Of a DNA stretch of 36,161 bases, positions 1 through 9,581 are shown one piece after another (within the stretch, counting starts at the first letter, position 1; every line of letters starts with the position of its first letter). The position numbers and the translations under genes are program-made. The notes below the pieces were generated by a model. The model did not search any database. It worked only from the letters and a program-made list of their open reading frames with translations, and had not been told where the DNA came from. Source of the stretch: Byssothecium circinans (Eukaryota > Ascomycota > Dothideomycetes > Pleosporales > Massarinaceae); NCBI GenBank assembly GCA_010015675.1, contig ML977011.1, forward strand, positions 388,698 through 424,858, given 5' to 3'.

Positions 1-2
1 AA

Positions 3-245
3 ACAGAGAACAAAAGACTACACAGTCAACTTGAGGCCCTTAAGCCTCAACAGCCACGAAAGAGAATACGGGTAGACCTAAATCAACGCTTTGCAGATAT
101 AGATACAATCATGATAGCAAAACAGGCAGCAGATCTTTTAGCGTTACAAAACAACGATAAAGCAGCAGAAAAAGAAGCAGAGAGAGCAGCAACTGAAGCA
201 GCAGCTAAAACTCTTCAATCCATGTGTACAGAGTGGCAATTGTAA
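3..245 (+). CDS. C-terminal fragment of a Fot1/pogo-type DNA transposase
   Basis: The frame is open from the window edge to TAA at 243-245 and gives about 80 residues. It begins ENKRLHSQLEAL and continues with PRKRIRVDLNQRFADI, then an alanine- and glutamate-rich helical tail ending CTEWQL. A charged C-terminal helix that starts ENxRL and is followed by a basic patch is typical of the end of fungal Fot1-like (Tc1/mariner superfamily, DDE_1) transposases. The catalytic domain would lie left of the window, so activity cannot be judged. The element lies 3' to CTF18, about 275 bp from its stop codon. I saw no stop or frameshift in the visible part. An alternative is some other coiled-coil C-terminus, which I think less likely. 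Confidence 0.6.
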   Translation, partial: TENKRLHSQLEALKPQQPRKRIRVDLNQRFADIDTIMIAKQAADLLALQNNDKAAEKEAERAATEAAAKTLQSMCTEWQL

Positions 246-297
246 CTAGGTTGAGGTAATTACATTGATTTTCTAAGGGGTGGCCGATTTCTAAGCA

Positions 298-329
298 GTG
301 TCCCGGAACCCCGGGTGTCCCGGAACCCC
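298..329. repeat. Tandem 15-bp repeat, possible transposon terminus
   Basis: The 15-mer GTGTCCCGGAACCCC occurs twice, at 298-312 and 315-329, separated by GG. It lies 52 bp after the transposase stop codon, where the right terminal or subterminal repeat of the element would be expected. The left end is outside the window, so this cannot be confirmed as a terminal inverted repeat. Confidence 0.45.
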
Positions 330-520
330 ATCAGCTAGCTTAGCGAAACCCGAATGCGAGCTTGGTATTCGAGCCTGACGAACGCGAACGCGAGCTGGCT
401 TGTTGGCTGGCTAACGTGAAACAAAATACGATATTGACATGCAACTTTTGATAACGTTACCTAGATTATTGTAGAGCATCTGGGTTTAGATTGGAGAGAA
501 CGACATGTGCTAAGTGCTAT

Positions 521-3500
521 CTACAGCCCTCTCATAAGCTCGTCAATCGTAACAGGCTTCCTTACGGCATTGGAAAAGCCTTCGTGGAAGGTGACCCATA
601 TCCTACCTTCATCGCCACTCAGGACATTTTTCGTTGGTTTCACCTTCTCTCCCGCGACCAGTGGCCTTTCCTTGATAACTCTCCCAAAGAAGTCTCTCTT
701 GACAGCCTTTGTGTTCTCTTTAGCGATACTTTCAACGTCCACCACTATCTCCTTCCCAATTTCTTCTTCCTCGTCATCCACCTGCCCACCCCTCCGCTTC
801 TTCGCGTCTTCGTTGATTCTGACACTCTCCTTCTTCCATTCCGTCTCCAGCACGCTGCGAACCGCGTATCGTACTTTGTCGTCCTTCTTACCTGCGAGCG
901 TATCGAACGCTGCGAGTGAGTCGAGTGGAGGTTCCATGCGGAAGACCCAACCAACGTTGCGATTCGCCACATCATCGAACTCGACTTTATTTCGCTCGAA
1001 GCGAACACCGGTCGCTGCCATGGCTTGAACGGATCGCTTGATGAGTTCCTTTTCAGATGCTTTGCGCACTGAAGCAGTAGCTGCAGACTTGGATCCCGAT
1101 GCACCTGTGTTGATGACAACGGGCTTTACATCTGGCGAGAGCATGCGTAAGACATAGGGAATGAGTTCAATGGCCAACTCTTCCGGTGAGCGGAATAGTC
1201 GGGTAAGCGGTAGGCTTAGCGTAGATTGGAGGCCCATGAGCGAGGCACGGCTCGCTTTGGACTGCTCATAGGCTATATAGTTGGCACTCGGGCCGGAGAA
1301 AGCGGATGGTTGCGCGTCGGGGTCTGCCGTTGGGTTGGCGCTTTGCTGTCGCGGGGAAGCGAAGAGGTTGTGGAAGGCGAGGACGGATTGGGAAAGGTAG
1401 GGTGCAAGCTCCCACTCTTGGGAGCCGTGGACTGCAGATGACAAAGTGTCGTGGAAGTGTAGCCATTCGTATGCAGCACAAGGCTTGCTGAGGAAGGTGT
1501 CATCTTGGAACGGCTTCTCAGGGTAGGCGGTAAAGCAATCTGCGTGTGTTAGCTTAACACCGAACATTTGGGAATATGATGGCTTACCCGTGATGATGCG
1601 GTCGCTGTCCCCGCTCGTGTCTATCATCTCTCTTAAGCGCAACATCGCTCTCCGTTTAGCAGCTTCAGCCACACCAATCACACCTTGCTTCGCCCGGGCT
1701 GCCGCTGTGCGCACATCCGTCGTCTCGGCCTTCTTAGGAAAGCCGGCTCCCTCACGAAAAACGCGATCAACGACGTCTTTTGCCCCTCCCCGTCCCAAGC
1801 TCCGAGCTGCTCCGCCCCCATGATTGAGGTCGTTGATAACGTGATCCTCTATCCAGCGTCGGGTAAGACGAGGGGCCTCCTTGGCTTTAACATCAACTGA
1901 ATTCCTAAATCGACCGGCGACCCATTCACTGACCACCATTACACCACGAATGTCGCCTTCACCCGTTTCATGACCGGATCCGCCCTCTTTCTTTGTGCTA
2001 ACATCCCACGTAGCTTCGCACAATCGACGAACACCATCCGAGTCGCATTTGATACCTTCCCTCGTGAAGATGTCTTGAACTCGCGACACGACCATGCTGA
2101 GCGCGGGTTTTCGAATATGAATGATCTCGGCCAGTGACGATTGCCGAAGAGGTCGTAGTGATGGATGATAAACATCGTTGCAGACAAGCACAAGAGGTCG
2201 AAGCAGTCGGAAGTTGTCGCCCTTCTTCTTCCTCTTTGGACCAGTCGCCGATTGTTGCCCAACGTTCTTTGAGTTCCTCTCATCCAGATGAATCAGATCA
2301 ATGAGCGCCTTAACAAACCCTCCCTCGCCAGCTCCTCCGCTCCCCCCTACAACACCGTCCACTTCATCCACAACAACACAGACAGGCTTACCGGCTTTAC
2401 GAACTTTGCCATTGGTGGTGTTTGTAGTAATGCCACGCACGTTCTCCGTGCCCACCATATCGCGGATGCGACCCTTGACTACATCCTTGCTGCGCTCATC
2501 AGAAGCGTTGATCTCTTGTACTTCATAGCCGGCTTGTCGAGCGCAAACGTGCGCAAGAGTGGTCTTTCCCAGTCCAGGTGGACCCGTCAGAAGCAGAATC
2601 TTGCGGTGCTTCTGCTCCTCATCCTCAAAGCCTTTCTTCGTGTTCTTCGCTTTCTGTTTGCTGGCTCCCGGAAAGACGATCGGGTCCCATGCTTTCAGCC
2701 AGCGTAGCACTGACCGATGTGTGCGTTCGTCTCCGACCAGATCTGTGAACTTCTTCGCTCGATATTTCTCCGTCCACATTAATGTGCGGCCGCTCTTTCC
2801 CGGTTTCGGCTGTTCCACGGTCGGTCGTGGCATTTCTTCCAATTCTTTTTCCCGCTGTGCCGCTTTCATTTCAGTCATCGCCTTAGCCTCATCCATGAGC
2901 TGGTGTATGTTGAGGCCATAGTAGCTCTGCCTCGCCTGTCCTTGCCTGCCTTCGGACCGCGATGCTATGAGTTGCTCATACGATATTGTTGGCTTGATTG
3001 GTTTCTTAGGGATATAGAATGGTTTTCCAGCTGCTGTCCGAGCCACCAATCCTTTGTATGGTTGTGCTGATGGGGGCGCTTCAGGCACTGGTGCAGGTTG
3101 TTTGACAGGCGATGGTGTCTTGAAATAGTCGTCCAGAGCGCTTACCGATACTGTTTCTGGGTCAACGTACTCTTCCTGACTTGCAGGAGGCGTATAGTCC
3201 GCAACGCCATCCGGTATCGCTGGAAGGTCCTTGATCGTATTGATAGCCCTCCGCTTCAGCGCATGCTCTTTGAGTACAGCGATATCATCCTCGTCATCCG
3301 AGTCGTCTAGGAACGCTCCAGTCTTCCTTGTGGCGTTGTTCTGTACATCCCTCAATGGGTCGCGCTCGGCGTCCGATCTTTTCCTCTTCTTCGGCGACGC
3401 AGGCCTTGGCGCGGAGCTTGGAGGATATGTCATGGGCGAGGAGATTAGCGGCATGAGGGGCGGTGACGACGGTACCAGCGAATTAAGAGAGGATGCGGTC

Positions 3501-3832
3501 GTGAAGCGCTTCAGGGTTGCGTGATGCTTGAGCGGCGTATCTGGGAGAATTAGTGCCGTTACAGTACAGCGCGTGATGCGGTCCGCAGTACCAATTGGGT
3601 AGTCTTCTTCACTCCTAAACGCGTCTAAAGTATTCCAAGCTCGGTGCTGGATCACGATCCCTCGTCTCGTCTTATCGGCTCTGTCGGCTACGGCGGTTTG
3701 AGCAATGGCGTCGAGGGCGTCGAGTTCGTCGGAGTGGGAGAGCGACGGGGGTGCGTCGTCAAGGGTACAAAAATCAGACTGAAGAAACGCAGGGTCAAAA
3801 GAAGAGGGAATTCCTGGTGAGTAATTGCTCAT
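521..3832 (-). CDS. CTF18: Ctf18, large subunit of the alternative replication clamp loader
   Basis: Ctf18 replaces Rfc1 in a clamp loader with Rfc2-5, Ctf8 and Dcc1. It loads PCNA at forks and is needed for sister-chromatid cohesion and checkpoint signalling in the nucleus. The unspliced frame has 1103 codons; removing the predicted intron at 1540-1587 gives 1087 residues. A disordered N-terminus carries a nuclear signal (PKKRKR, about 147-152). RFC-type MWTEKYR is near 352-358, Walker A GPPGLGKTT at 417-425, INASDERS near 441-448 and Walker B VVVDE at 486-490. The C-terminus, VTFHEGFSNAVRKP then TIDELMRGL, matches the Ctf18 tail that binds Ctf8/Dcc1. The ATG at 3832 is followed by a plausible start. 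The gene is divergent from the 4918 gene. Reading frames on the other strand here are shadows. Confidence 0.95.
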   Translation of the reverse strand: MSNYSPGIPSSFDPAFLQSDFCTLDDAPPSLSHSDELDALDAIAQTAVADRADKTRRGIVIQHRAWNTLDAFRSEEDYPIGTADRITRCTVTALILPDTPLKHHATLKRFTTASSLNSLVPSSPPLMPLISSPMTYPPSSAPRPASPKKRKRSDAERDPLRDVQNNATRKTGAFLDDSDDEDDIAVLKEHALKRRAINTIKDLPAIPDGVADYTPPASQEEYVDPETVSVSALDDYFKTPSPVKQPAPVPEAPPSAQPYKGLVARTAAGKPFYIPKKPIKPTISYEQLIASRSEGRQGQARQSYYGLNIHQLMDEAKAMTEMKAAQREKELEEMPRPTVEQPKPGKSGRTLMWTEKYRAKKFTDLVGDERTHRSVLRWLKAWDPIVFPGASKQKAKNTKKGFEDEEQKHRKILLLTGPPGLGKTTLAHVCARQAGYEVQEINASDERSKDVVKGRIRDMVGTENVRGITTNTTNGKVRKAGKPVCVVVDEVDGVVGGSGGAGEGGFVKALIDLIHLDERNSKNVGQQSATGPKRKKKGDNFRLLRPLVLVCNDVYHPSLRPLRQSSLAEIIHIRKPALSMVVSRVQDIFTREGIKCDSDGVRRLCEATWDVSTKKEGGSGHETGEGDIRGVMVVSEWVAGRFRNSVDVKAKEAPRLTRRWIEDHVINDLNHGGGAARSLGRGGAKDVVDRVFREGAGFPKKAETTDVRTAAARAKQGVIGVAEAAKRRAMLRLREMIDTSGDSDRIITGKPSYSQMFGVKLTHADCFTAYPEKPFQDDTFLSKPCAAYEWLHFHDTLSSAVHGSQEWELAPYLSQSVLAFHNLFASPRQQSANPTADPDAQPSAFSGPSANYIAYEQSKASRASLMGLQSTLSLPLTRLFRSPEELAIELIPYVLRMLSPDVKPVVINTGASGSKSAATASVRKASEKELIKRSVQAMAATGVRFERNKVEFDDVANRNVGWVFRMEPPLDSLAAFDTLAGKKDDKVRYAVRSVLETEWKKESVRINEDAKKRRGGQVDDEEEEIGKEIVVDVESIAKENTKAVKRDFFGRVIKERPLVAGEKVKPTKNVLSGDEGRIWVTFHEGFSNAVRKPVTIDELMRGL
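1540..1587 (-). other. CTF18: Predicted 48-bp in-frame intron of CTF18
   Basis: On the minus strand the segment starts GTAAGC, has a GCTAAC branch site and ends ACGCAG. It is 48 bp long with no stop, so it can be read through as 16 extra residues. Splicing joins RIIT directly to DCFTAYPE, which restores the continuous block leading into PFQDDTFLSKP that I expect in fungal Ctf18. A naive prediction would keep it as coding. Confidence 0.8.
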
Positions 3833-4917
3833 GGGACTAGCGGAGCGTCATTGGGAAGTACGAGGCTAAAGTGGAGTGGTGAAAGCTCGGTGAAATGGCG
3901 CGTCGCGTTCAAAGTACGTTGTCGCGCACGCGTCACGCTAGTCTATTTTCAACCTATCGCACGTGATGCAGCATTAACCTCGGAATAGGAAATGTTGATG
4001 TTTTCAGGAATATCTTTCCGTTAGCTTGCTTTATTGTGTGCAAAAAAGACGTTCTTTATAGCTAGCTGTTATGAGTTATTGGCACTGAGAAATCGCGGAA
4101 TTTTGATCTAAGAAGCTACGGGGAACCATAGATCCACGTGGGAAGTTTCTCAAAAGACAACTGTGATTGAGTTAATTACGCATACAGGTCGTAGGGGAAG
4201 ATTTAATATATGTCGCAGTGAGCAGAGTGGACAGTACGCAGTGGAAAAGATTGTGGGATTGAACTGAGGTTGTACTATCTAGGAGCTACAGAAGGTATAG
4301 GTGCGCAGGCACAAATAACGCTAGTCCTAGACAGGTGTAGTACTCTCAGAAAGGTGAGTAGCACTCAAGCAAGGGTAGGAGTAACCATCTCATAGGGTAA
4401 GAGCCATAAACCGTGACAATATATGACGGAGCCCTGAAGGGTACGTACGATCATAGGAAAAGGCCCTACGCATGCATACTCGGTAGTCTCAAGTACGCCT
4501 AGTGTCTCCCATGGTCTTTCTGAGGAAACGCGGATTTTCACTCTTGGTAAAATTGTACCCTGTGTACCCAAGGTTGCATAGCCCTGAGAAAAGCCACGTT
4601 AGAGGGATCTTGCTTGTTCAGAATAACTCATTAGCAGCCCCTTCATTATTCAAATCCACCTACAGTTCGTGTCTTACTTATTTACAAGCGGTGAGAGAAT
4701 ATCTCAGGCCCTTCGAACCTCGGGCAGCAGTTACCGCGCCTCTGTTGACCGCTTTTGCTTGCAGCCTACCTTTGACCTTCACCTTCACTTTCATCGAGCT
4801 TAGCCTCTCGTGACCACGTCGAATTCCTCGCTACTATTAACTCACCACCTTCTACTCGTCACCCACGACAGCACGGCAGCTTTCGTCGTTCTACCACGTG
4901 AGACATCCTGGATCATC
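3833..4917. other. Divergent intergenic region between CTF18 and the 4918 gene
   Basis: This 1085-bp stretch is the shared upstream region of two divergent genes. The CTF18 side holds the ACGCGT box. The 4918 side has pyrimidine-rich tracts at about 4740-4810 and 4850-4900, common in fungal core promoters. A GTG-initiated in-frame extension exists from 4810 but lacks an ATG. I see no gene in between. Confidence 0.6.
3928..3933. promoter_or_regulatory. MCB-like box upstream of CTF18
   Basis: The palindrome ACGCGT lies about 95 bp upstream of the CTF18 start, in a stretch rich in CGCG and GTCGCG. ACGCGT is the MluI cell-cycle box bound by MBF (Mbp1/Swi6-type) factors in fungi, which drive G1/S transcription of replication genes. 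A six-base site can occur by chance; its position and the nature of the gene support it. Confidence 0.45.
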
Positions 4918-6348
4918 ATGGCATCCTCTTCGGCTTCGGGAAACCTACTGTCGAGGGTAGTGTCTCCCCGCCCAGCCGCGGTGCAAGCCATTCTCGATCG
5001 AATGCCATCCTCCAAAAGTCCTCCTACCTCACAGGACGATTTCGACACACTGGACGGCGTTTTCGCTAAAGTAAAAAATGCGAACGACACACTGCGAGCG
5101 GAAAACACCAATCTGCAGACCGACCTTGCAACAATAGTAGACGAATACAAGGAAATGGAACGGGCTATTCGAACTCAGCAAGGTCGGGAGAAGGAAGCCA
5201 GTAAGAGGTTTTCTTATGATGTCATACTAGCCGAACAAATTTTGGCCGAAAACCTTTCCTACGATGCCAGCAAGAATTTAGAAGATCTCCAAATCAAGAT
5301 CAGACACATAGCCGAGTTGACTATACTTCGATGCGAAGTCGTTCGGGAACTCTTGGAAAATGCTATTGCTCCAGCAGCACGTCGCATCATCACGCTACCA
5401 CAGGTGCCGATGACCGTGAATGACCGCGAGGCACAGTACGCTAAGCAAGTTGCAATTATCCAGCGTGCGAGGGGAATCTTGGGGATGTTTGCCAGACAAA
5501 GCTCAGTGCTTACAACGGAAGCTGCAGCCGCAGCCGGAACTTCAACCATTCGCCAACTCTTCAGTCCGCAAAATGCACTCTCGGCAATCGATCGCGTTCG
5601 AAATTCAGATGTCGATGCTGCGGTTTTAGAAACCATGATGACGAAAGATAACGCCCCAGCCGAGCCAACTGAGATCACTACAGCAGGCGACATTGATCCG
5701 CTAGCGCACTTGTGCTTCAAGTTCGATCCAGAGTGGCACTTGGATCTGGAAGTAAACGTTCGATACTACATCAGAGAGATTCATGCCGCAATCGATACAG
5801 AGAAAAACAGGCTGAATGAACGTGTCGACCTTACCCAGGAAGATATAAGCCTGCTTACAACTCCTAGGGTAATGAACTACATGATTCACAGTGCTGTCTG
5901 GCGCAAAGAAGGCTTCCGGCCCGTCCGCAACCCTATACCCTCTCCTGTATTGAGCAATATGCTTGGGCGAACACTGGAAGAGTTTGAACACAAAACTGAG
6001 GTCCATCCACGCTTCAAAAATCTGCTTCAAAAGACCAAGGCAGAGGTTGTGGCAAAAATGAGGGAGTGGTCCCCACAAACTATAACAGCTCAAAAAGCTC
6101 TCCTCAAGAAGTCCTATCATCTCTCAGTGGACGACATCAATCTCCTTACCGATACCGTGCTTAAAGCCACATTTATCCGAGCAACGGAAACCAACCGAAT
6201 CAGCGACGTCAACAAAGAGCCCCTGCCGAAAGACATCGTTGAACTCGTCCTGGGAAAATCCATCAAGTTCCGCAATCCGAAGACTACGAATGCGAAAAGA
6301 ACTAACCAAGGGTCCGACGAGGGATCAGCGGCGAAGAAGAGAAAGTGA
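4918..6348 (+). CDS. Unrecognised coiled-coil protein with C-terminal nuclear localisation signal
   Basis: This is an intron-free gene of 476 residues. I chose the ATG at 4918 because ATGGCATCC is a good fungal start context; the frame upstream to 4810 has only GTG. Residues about 45-105 are charged and heptad-like (AKVKNANDTLRAENTNLQTD), consistent with a coiled coil. The middle is helical with hydrophobic and charged residues alternating. The tail ends KRTNQGSDEGSAAKKRK, a good bipartite nuclear signal. There is no signal peptide or membrane segment. I recognise no family or catalytic motif and give no function. Codon use is even and the frame clean, so it is very probably a real gene for a nuclear protein, perhaps a structural or DNA-associated partner. 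Confidence 0.8.
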   Translation: MASSSASGNLLSRVVSPRPAAVQAILDRMPSSKSPPTSQDDFDTLDGVFAKVKNANDTLRAENTNLQTDLATIVDEYKEMERAIRTQQGREKEASKRFSYDVILAEQILAENLSYDASKNLEDLQIKIRHIAELTILRCEVVRELLENAIAPAARRIITLPQVPMTVNDREAQYAKQVAIIQRARGILGMFARQSSVLTTEAAAAAGTSTIRQLFSPQNALSAIDRVRNSDVDAAVLETMMTKDNAPAEPTEITTAGDIDPLAHLCFKFDPEWHLDLEVNVRYYIREIHAAIDTEKNRLNERVDLTQEDISLLTTPRVMNYMIHSAVWRKEGFRPVRNPIPSPVLSNMLGRTLEEFEHKTEVHPRFKNLLQKTKAEVVAKMREWSPQTITAQKALLKKSYHLSVDDINLLTDTVLKATFIRATETNRISDVNKEPLPKDIVELVLGKSIKFRNPKTTNAKRTNQGSDEGSAAKKRK

Positions 6349-9300
6349 GGTCGATCAGATGCTCGCATTGATTGGGCGACTGAGATTGGTTTCGCAATGG
6401 TATTCGCTCAGTGCAGCCATTTTGAATTTGAGCTTGGCGATCTTAGCGAGGCTTCTGATTAGCTTTTCAGGGGAGCCTTGATATTATCTTTGAGCTTGCT
6501 TGAAGCTCCTTTCTTGCCATCGTGGTAAAAGCATTTTGGGACAGTCAAGCGTGGTTGATGTCCTTCCTTCTTCCAGCTTTCACCTTTGCTTCTCAATGTA
6601 AAATACATCAGGAGCCGAACACCTGACCCCAAGTAGCTCTGAGTCAAAAGAAATAACCCTGAATTATGCGTCACACCCGAATAATGCAGAATCCATAAAT
6701 ATTAATTGTGCGTATGGGATTTCTCGGGCTACTATCACGGAAGATCTTCATCATCATTACAATTAGCTTGGATCGCTAGAATTTATCTGAGGCGGAGAAC
6801 CGGGTACTGAAACCGCGATGTTCCAAACTCCTGCTCTTCAGATTGTACTACGTCTCTTCTTCTTTGACCACGTGATAGCTTTCCTCTTAGTTGCAAATGG
6901 AACTCGCAGATTTACCTACACTATAAGGCCTCGAGCCCTGAACTGCCAATCCATGCAAACGGCAATGCACACATGTGGGTGGTATTTGAGCATTTTAAAA
7001 GATATGGAAAAAGAAGGGTTCTATACCTCGCCTAAGGATTGGCTCGACCAAGAGCATGTAGCTGTGGAAAAACTTGGGGGTCTTCCCCTCCTTCCAAAGA
7101 ATATTGCTTTGTTTTTGATGCGCCAAAATTGATATAGGACCTTGCGAATAATATTTTAGTTATGTCCGCATGATATGCGAATTTATAGAAAAACCTAAGT
7201 GGCCTGCCGACAGATGCTTCACATATGGCAAATGCCTCACCAATTTCGAGCTTGGTACTAAACATACCTTATTCAAGGATACGAGAAACCTGCCATGCCA
7301 TTATGCGATAATATATTGCGGGAAGGCTCCATCGCCTGTGACTGGACTGTCTTTTGGTAACTGGATGGTAGGTCGCTCTGTACTCATGAAAGTATGAAGT
7401 CGTCGTCTTTGGTACTGTAGGTTCTTGAGCGGCTTCGAGAAAACCCGAGAGAACAGGTCCAAGATGTAATAATCTCGCTTCTCCCGTGTCTAACATCTAT
7501 CTCGAGCGTGAATGTTTGAAGTCGGCTTTATGCAAAATTTCTTCCATGTATCAGATAATAGTGGCTATTCAAGTATTTCTTTCTCCCCGAGATGAACATA
7601 AGGTTTTTAGGCCAGTTGAAACCACAGTACACACATATGCTCGCGTTTAATTCCTTTTAATCCCGCCCTGCACACATAGTGATGAGAAATACCGCTTTTG
7701 ATAGAACGCAATCCAAAATCCTAAAAGTTAAAACATAGAACATCACGCCTTGACGAGCTTTATTTTAAAGAGCCGCAAGTTTAACTGATATTTTGCTTGC
7801 AGAAAGGTTGTTTTGAATCCCCGGACCGGCAAGGTTATTTAAGCAGGTCGAGGATACAAAAAATGAGAAAAGAAAATGGAAAGTATCATTGCACAGCTGA
7901 TTCGTACCTTAAAGCAGAGGAGGTTGCCAAGTCATATGACTCGATAAATACCCTTTTTTACTATGTTCAGGCATATGGATAAGGCAAGAATCATGTTAGA
8001 AAAACTTCTGTGGGGTGGAGAGAAGGGATTTCCGACATGGCGCCGACCCAGGTTTGTTTTAGAACAACAAGCAAGAAACACACCATAAGGACTGATCCTA
8101 TAATTTTATAGTGCGACTTAATAAGCGACGGGATCCATAGATAAGGTGCAATACTTTCTTTTAAACAGGAGAACAGAGAATCTGGTCATGGCTTCCAAGC
8201 CTTATGCTTTTCAGTCCACACAGCCTTCCAGCACATGTCTTCTGCTGACGCGGTCTTGTAGAGAAGAAGAGGAGGCGCAAGCATTCCATTATTTCATCCC
8301 CTTTTGCACAACACCGAGAAAATAACCCAGTTCAAACATTTTAATATCAAGTCGGAGACTAGTCCATGTTTTGAGCTTTCTCTCTCTTTTTGTATGCATT
8401 TTTACTGCTTTCATACCGTGCATACATCCCCCACACCGACACCCCCAACAAGACGCAGAATCCCTACCAACATGGTTGCCACTATAGCTTCTTTTTAATG
8501 CTTGGATCCATCCGAGAGCAAAATTCCAAAGACCACGGAGACATTCTTCGGACGACTCTCGATTCTTCGAGGTTTGAGGTGGCAGAGGTACTGGCCACGG
8601 GAAAACATGGTATTGGTGGTGGTGATTTTGTTTTCCTCTGAGGGGAAAAGGGAGTGGCGAGTCCAAGAAACATCCCACTATTCCACTTTTGCCACGTATA
8701 TTTTCGAAAGGGGCACTCATAACCCCAGGGGATAGTCTGTTTTTGAAACTTCCAAGCTCACTCGCTCCACGACAGCGTAACCAGTATTATTTGGCCACAG
8801 AAAGGCAGAAAAGACACCATGAAATGGTTTATCTTTTCTTTTGAAACACATTCCAAGTGCCGCCCTACATGCAGTATCCGTTCTTCCATTTCTCGTCCGT
8901 AGAAAGCCGGTCGGTCGTCCAAACATTTTCTCTGCGGTTGCTCATTCCGGAGAAGCCGAATCCATCGGTCTAATGGTAGTTCAGTTTTCTTTTTCCTTTT
9001 CGCAGAGACTCAGGACCAGAGACATCTTTATATCACACGCTAATCTTCGGAGAGGTGCCGGGACTCGAAAAATTGACGTACTTCTTTCGCAGATTTTGGA
9101 AACAAGCGGTTTTGAAGGATGCGAGGGGAGGAGGAAAATTCTATTTGACGGGTGGAAATAGTCTTTTGAAAAGGCTTCTCTCATGCAAAGGACAGAATCT
9201 GGGTTTTAGAGGAACAAGGAAGTGGAGTGTGAGGATGAAGGAGTGAGAGAAGAGGTGGGAAGTGCGGTATTCATACCCGAGGGAAGGGAAGGGATGGAGA

Positions 9301-9581
9301 CGGGGCTGTTGGGAAGCGCGGATTGGGGCGGAACTTTGCGCTACTGGGCGCGGGATGTGTTGCTGTGTTTTGATAGCGATAATATGGTGCATCACTATCG
9401 CCCCAGTCCATAAGACAGAGTCCGATGTAAAATCGGAAAAAAAGGCGAAATACATTACTACGTATAAATACAACCCAAAAAATATACACAAAAGCAAAAG
9501 CAGTGTCTAAAAACCTTCTCCTCTCCGAATTCGATTATACGCACTCTCACCTCGCTTACCCCGACCTCCCAATCTTTGCCC
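6349..9581. other. Gene-poor region, no supported gene
   Basis: These 3.2 kb contain only short, mutually overlapping frames on both strands. The best is 6818-7132 (+, 104 codons), whose second half is weakly protein-like, but it has no recognisable domain. The part from about 7130 to 8200 is AT-rich with many stops, like decayed or RIP-affected DNA. About 8280-9500 is richer in purine/pyrimidine runs and includes the 3' flank of the 9582 gene. I see no transposon ends, tRNA or other RNA gene here. Confidence 0.5.

Noticed and set aside
14..30. ACACAGTCAACTT near the left edge resembles the start of the 20973 transposon terminus
   Set aside because: The match ends after about eight bases, it lies inside a Fot1-like coding frame and no TA-flanked inverted partner is present.
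491..1028. Plus-strand frames opposite the CTF18 C-terminus
   Set aside because: They overlap a well-supported gene and show low-complexity shadow composition.
8960..9075. A tRNA-like A box (CGGTCTAATGGTAGT)
   Set aside because: No B box (GGTTCGANNCC) at the right distance and no cloverleaf arms could be paired; the T-rich run after it is not preceded by a tRNA body.
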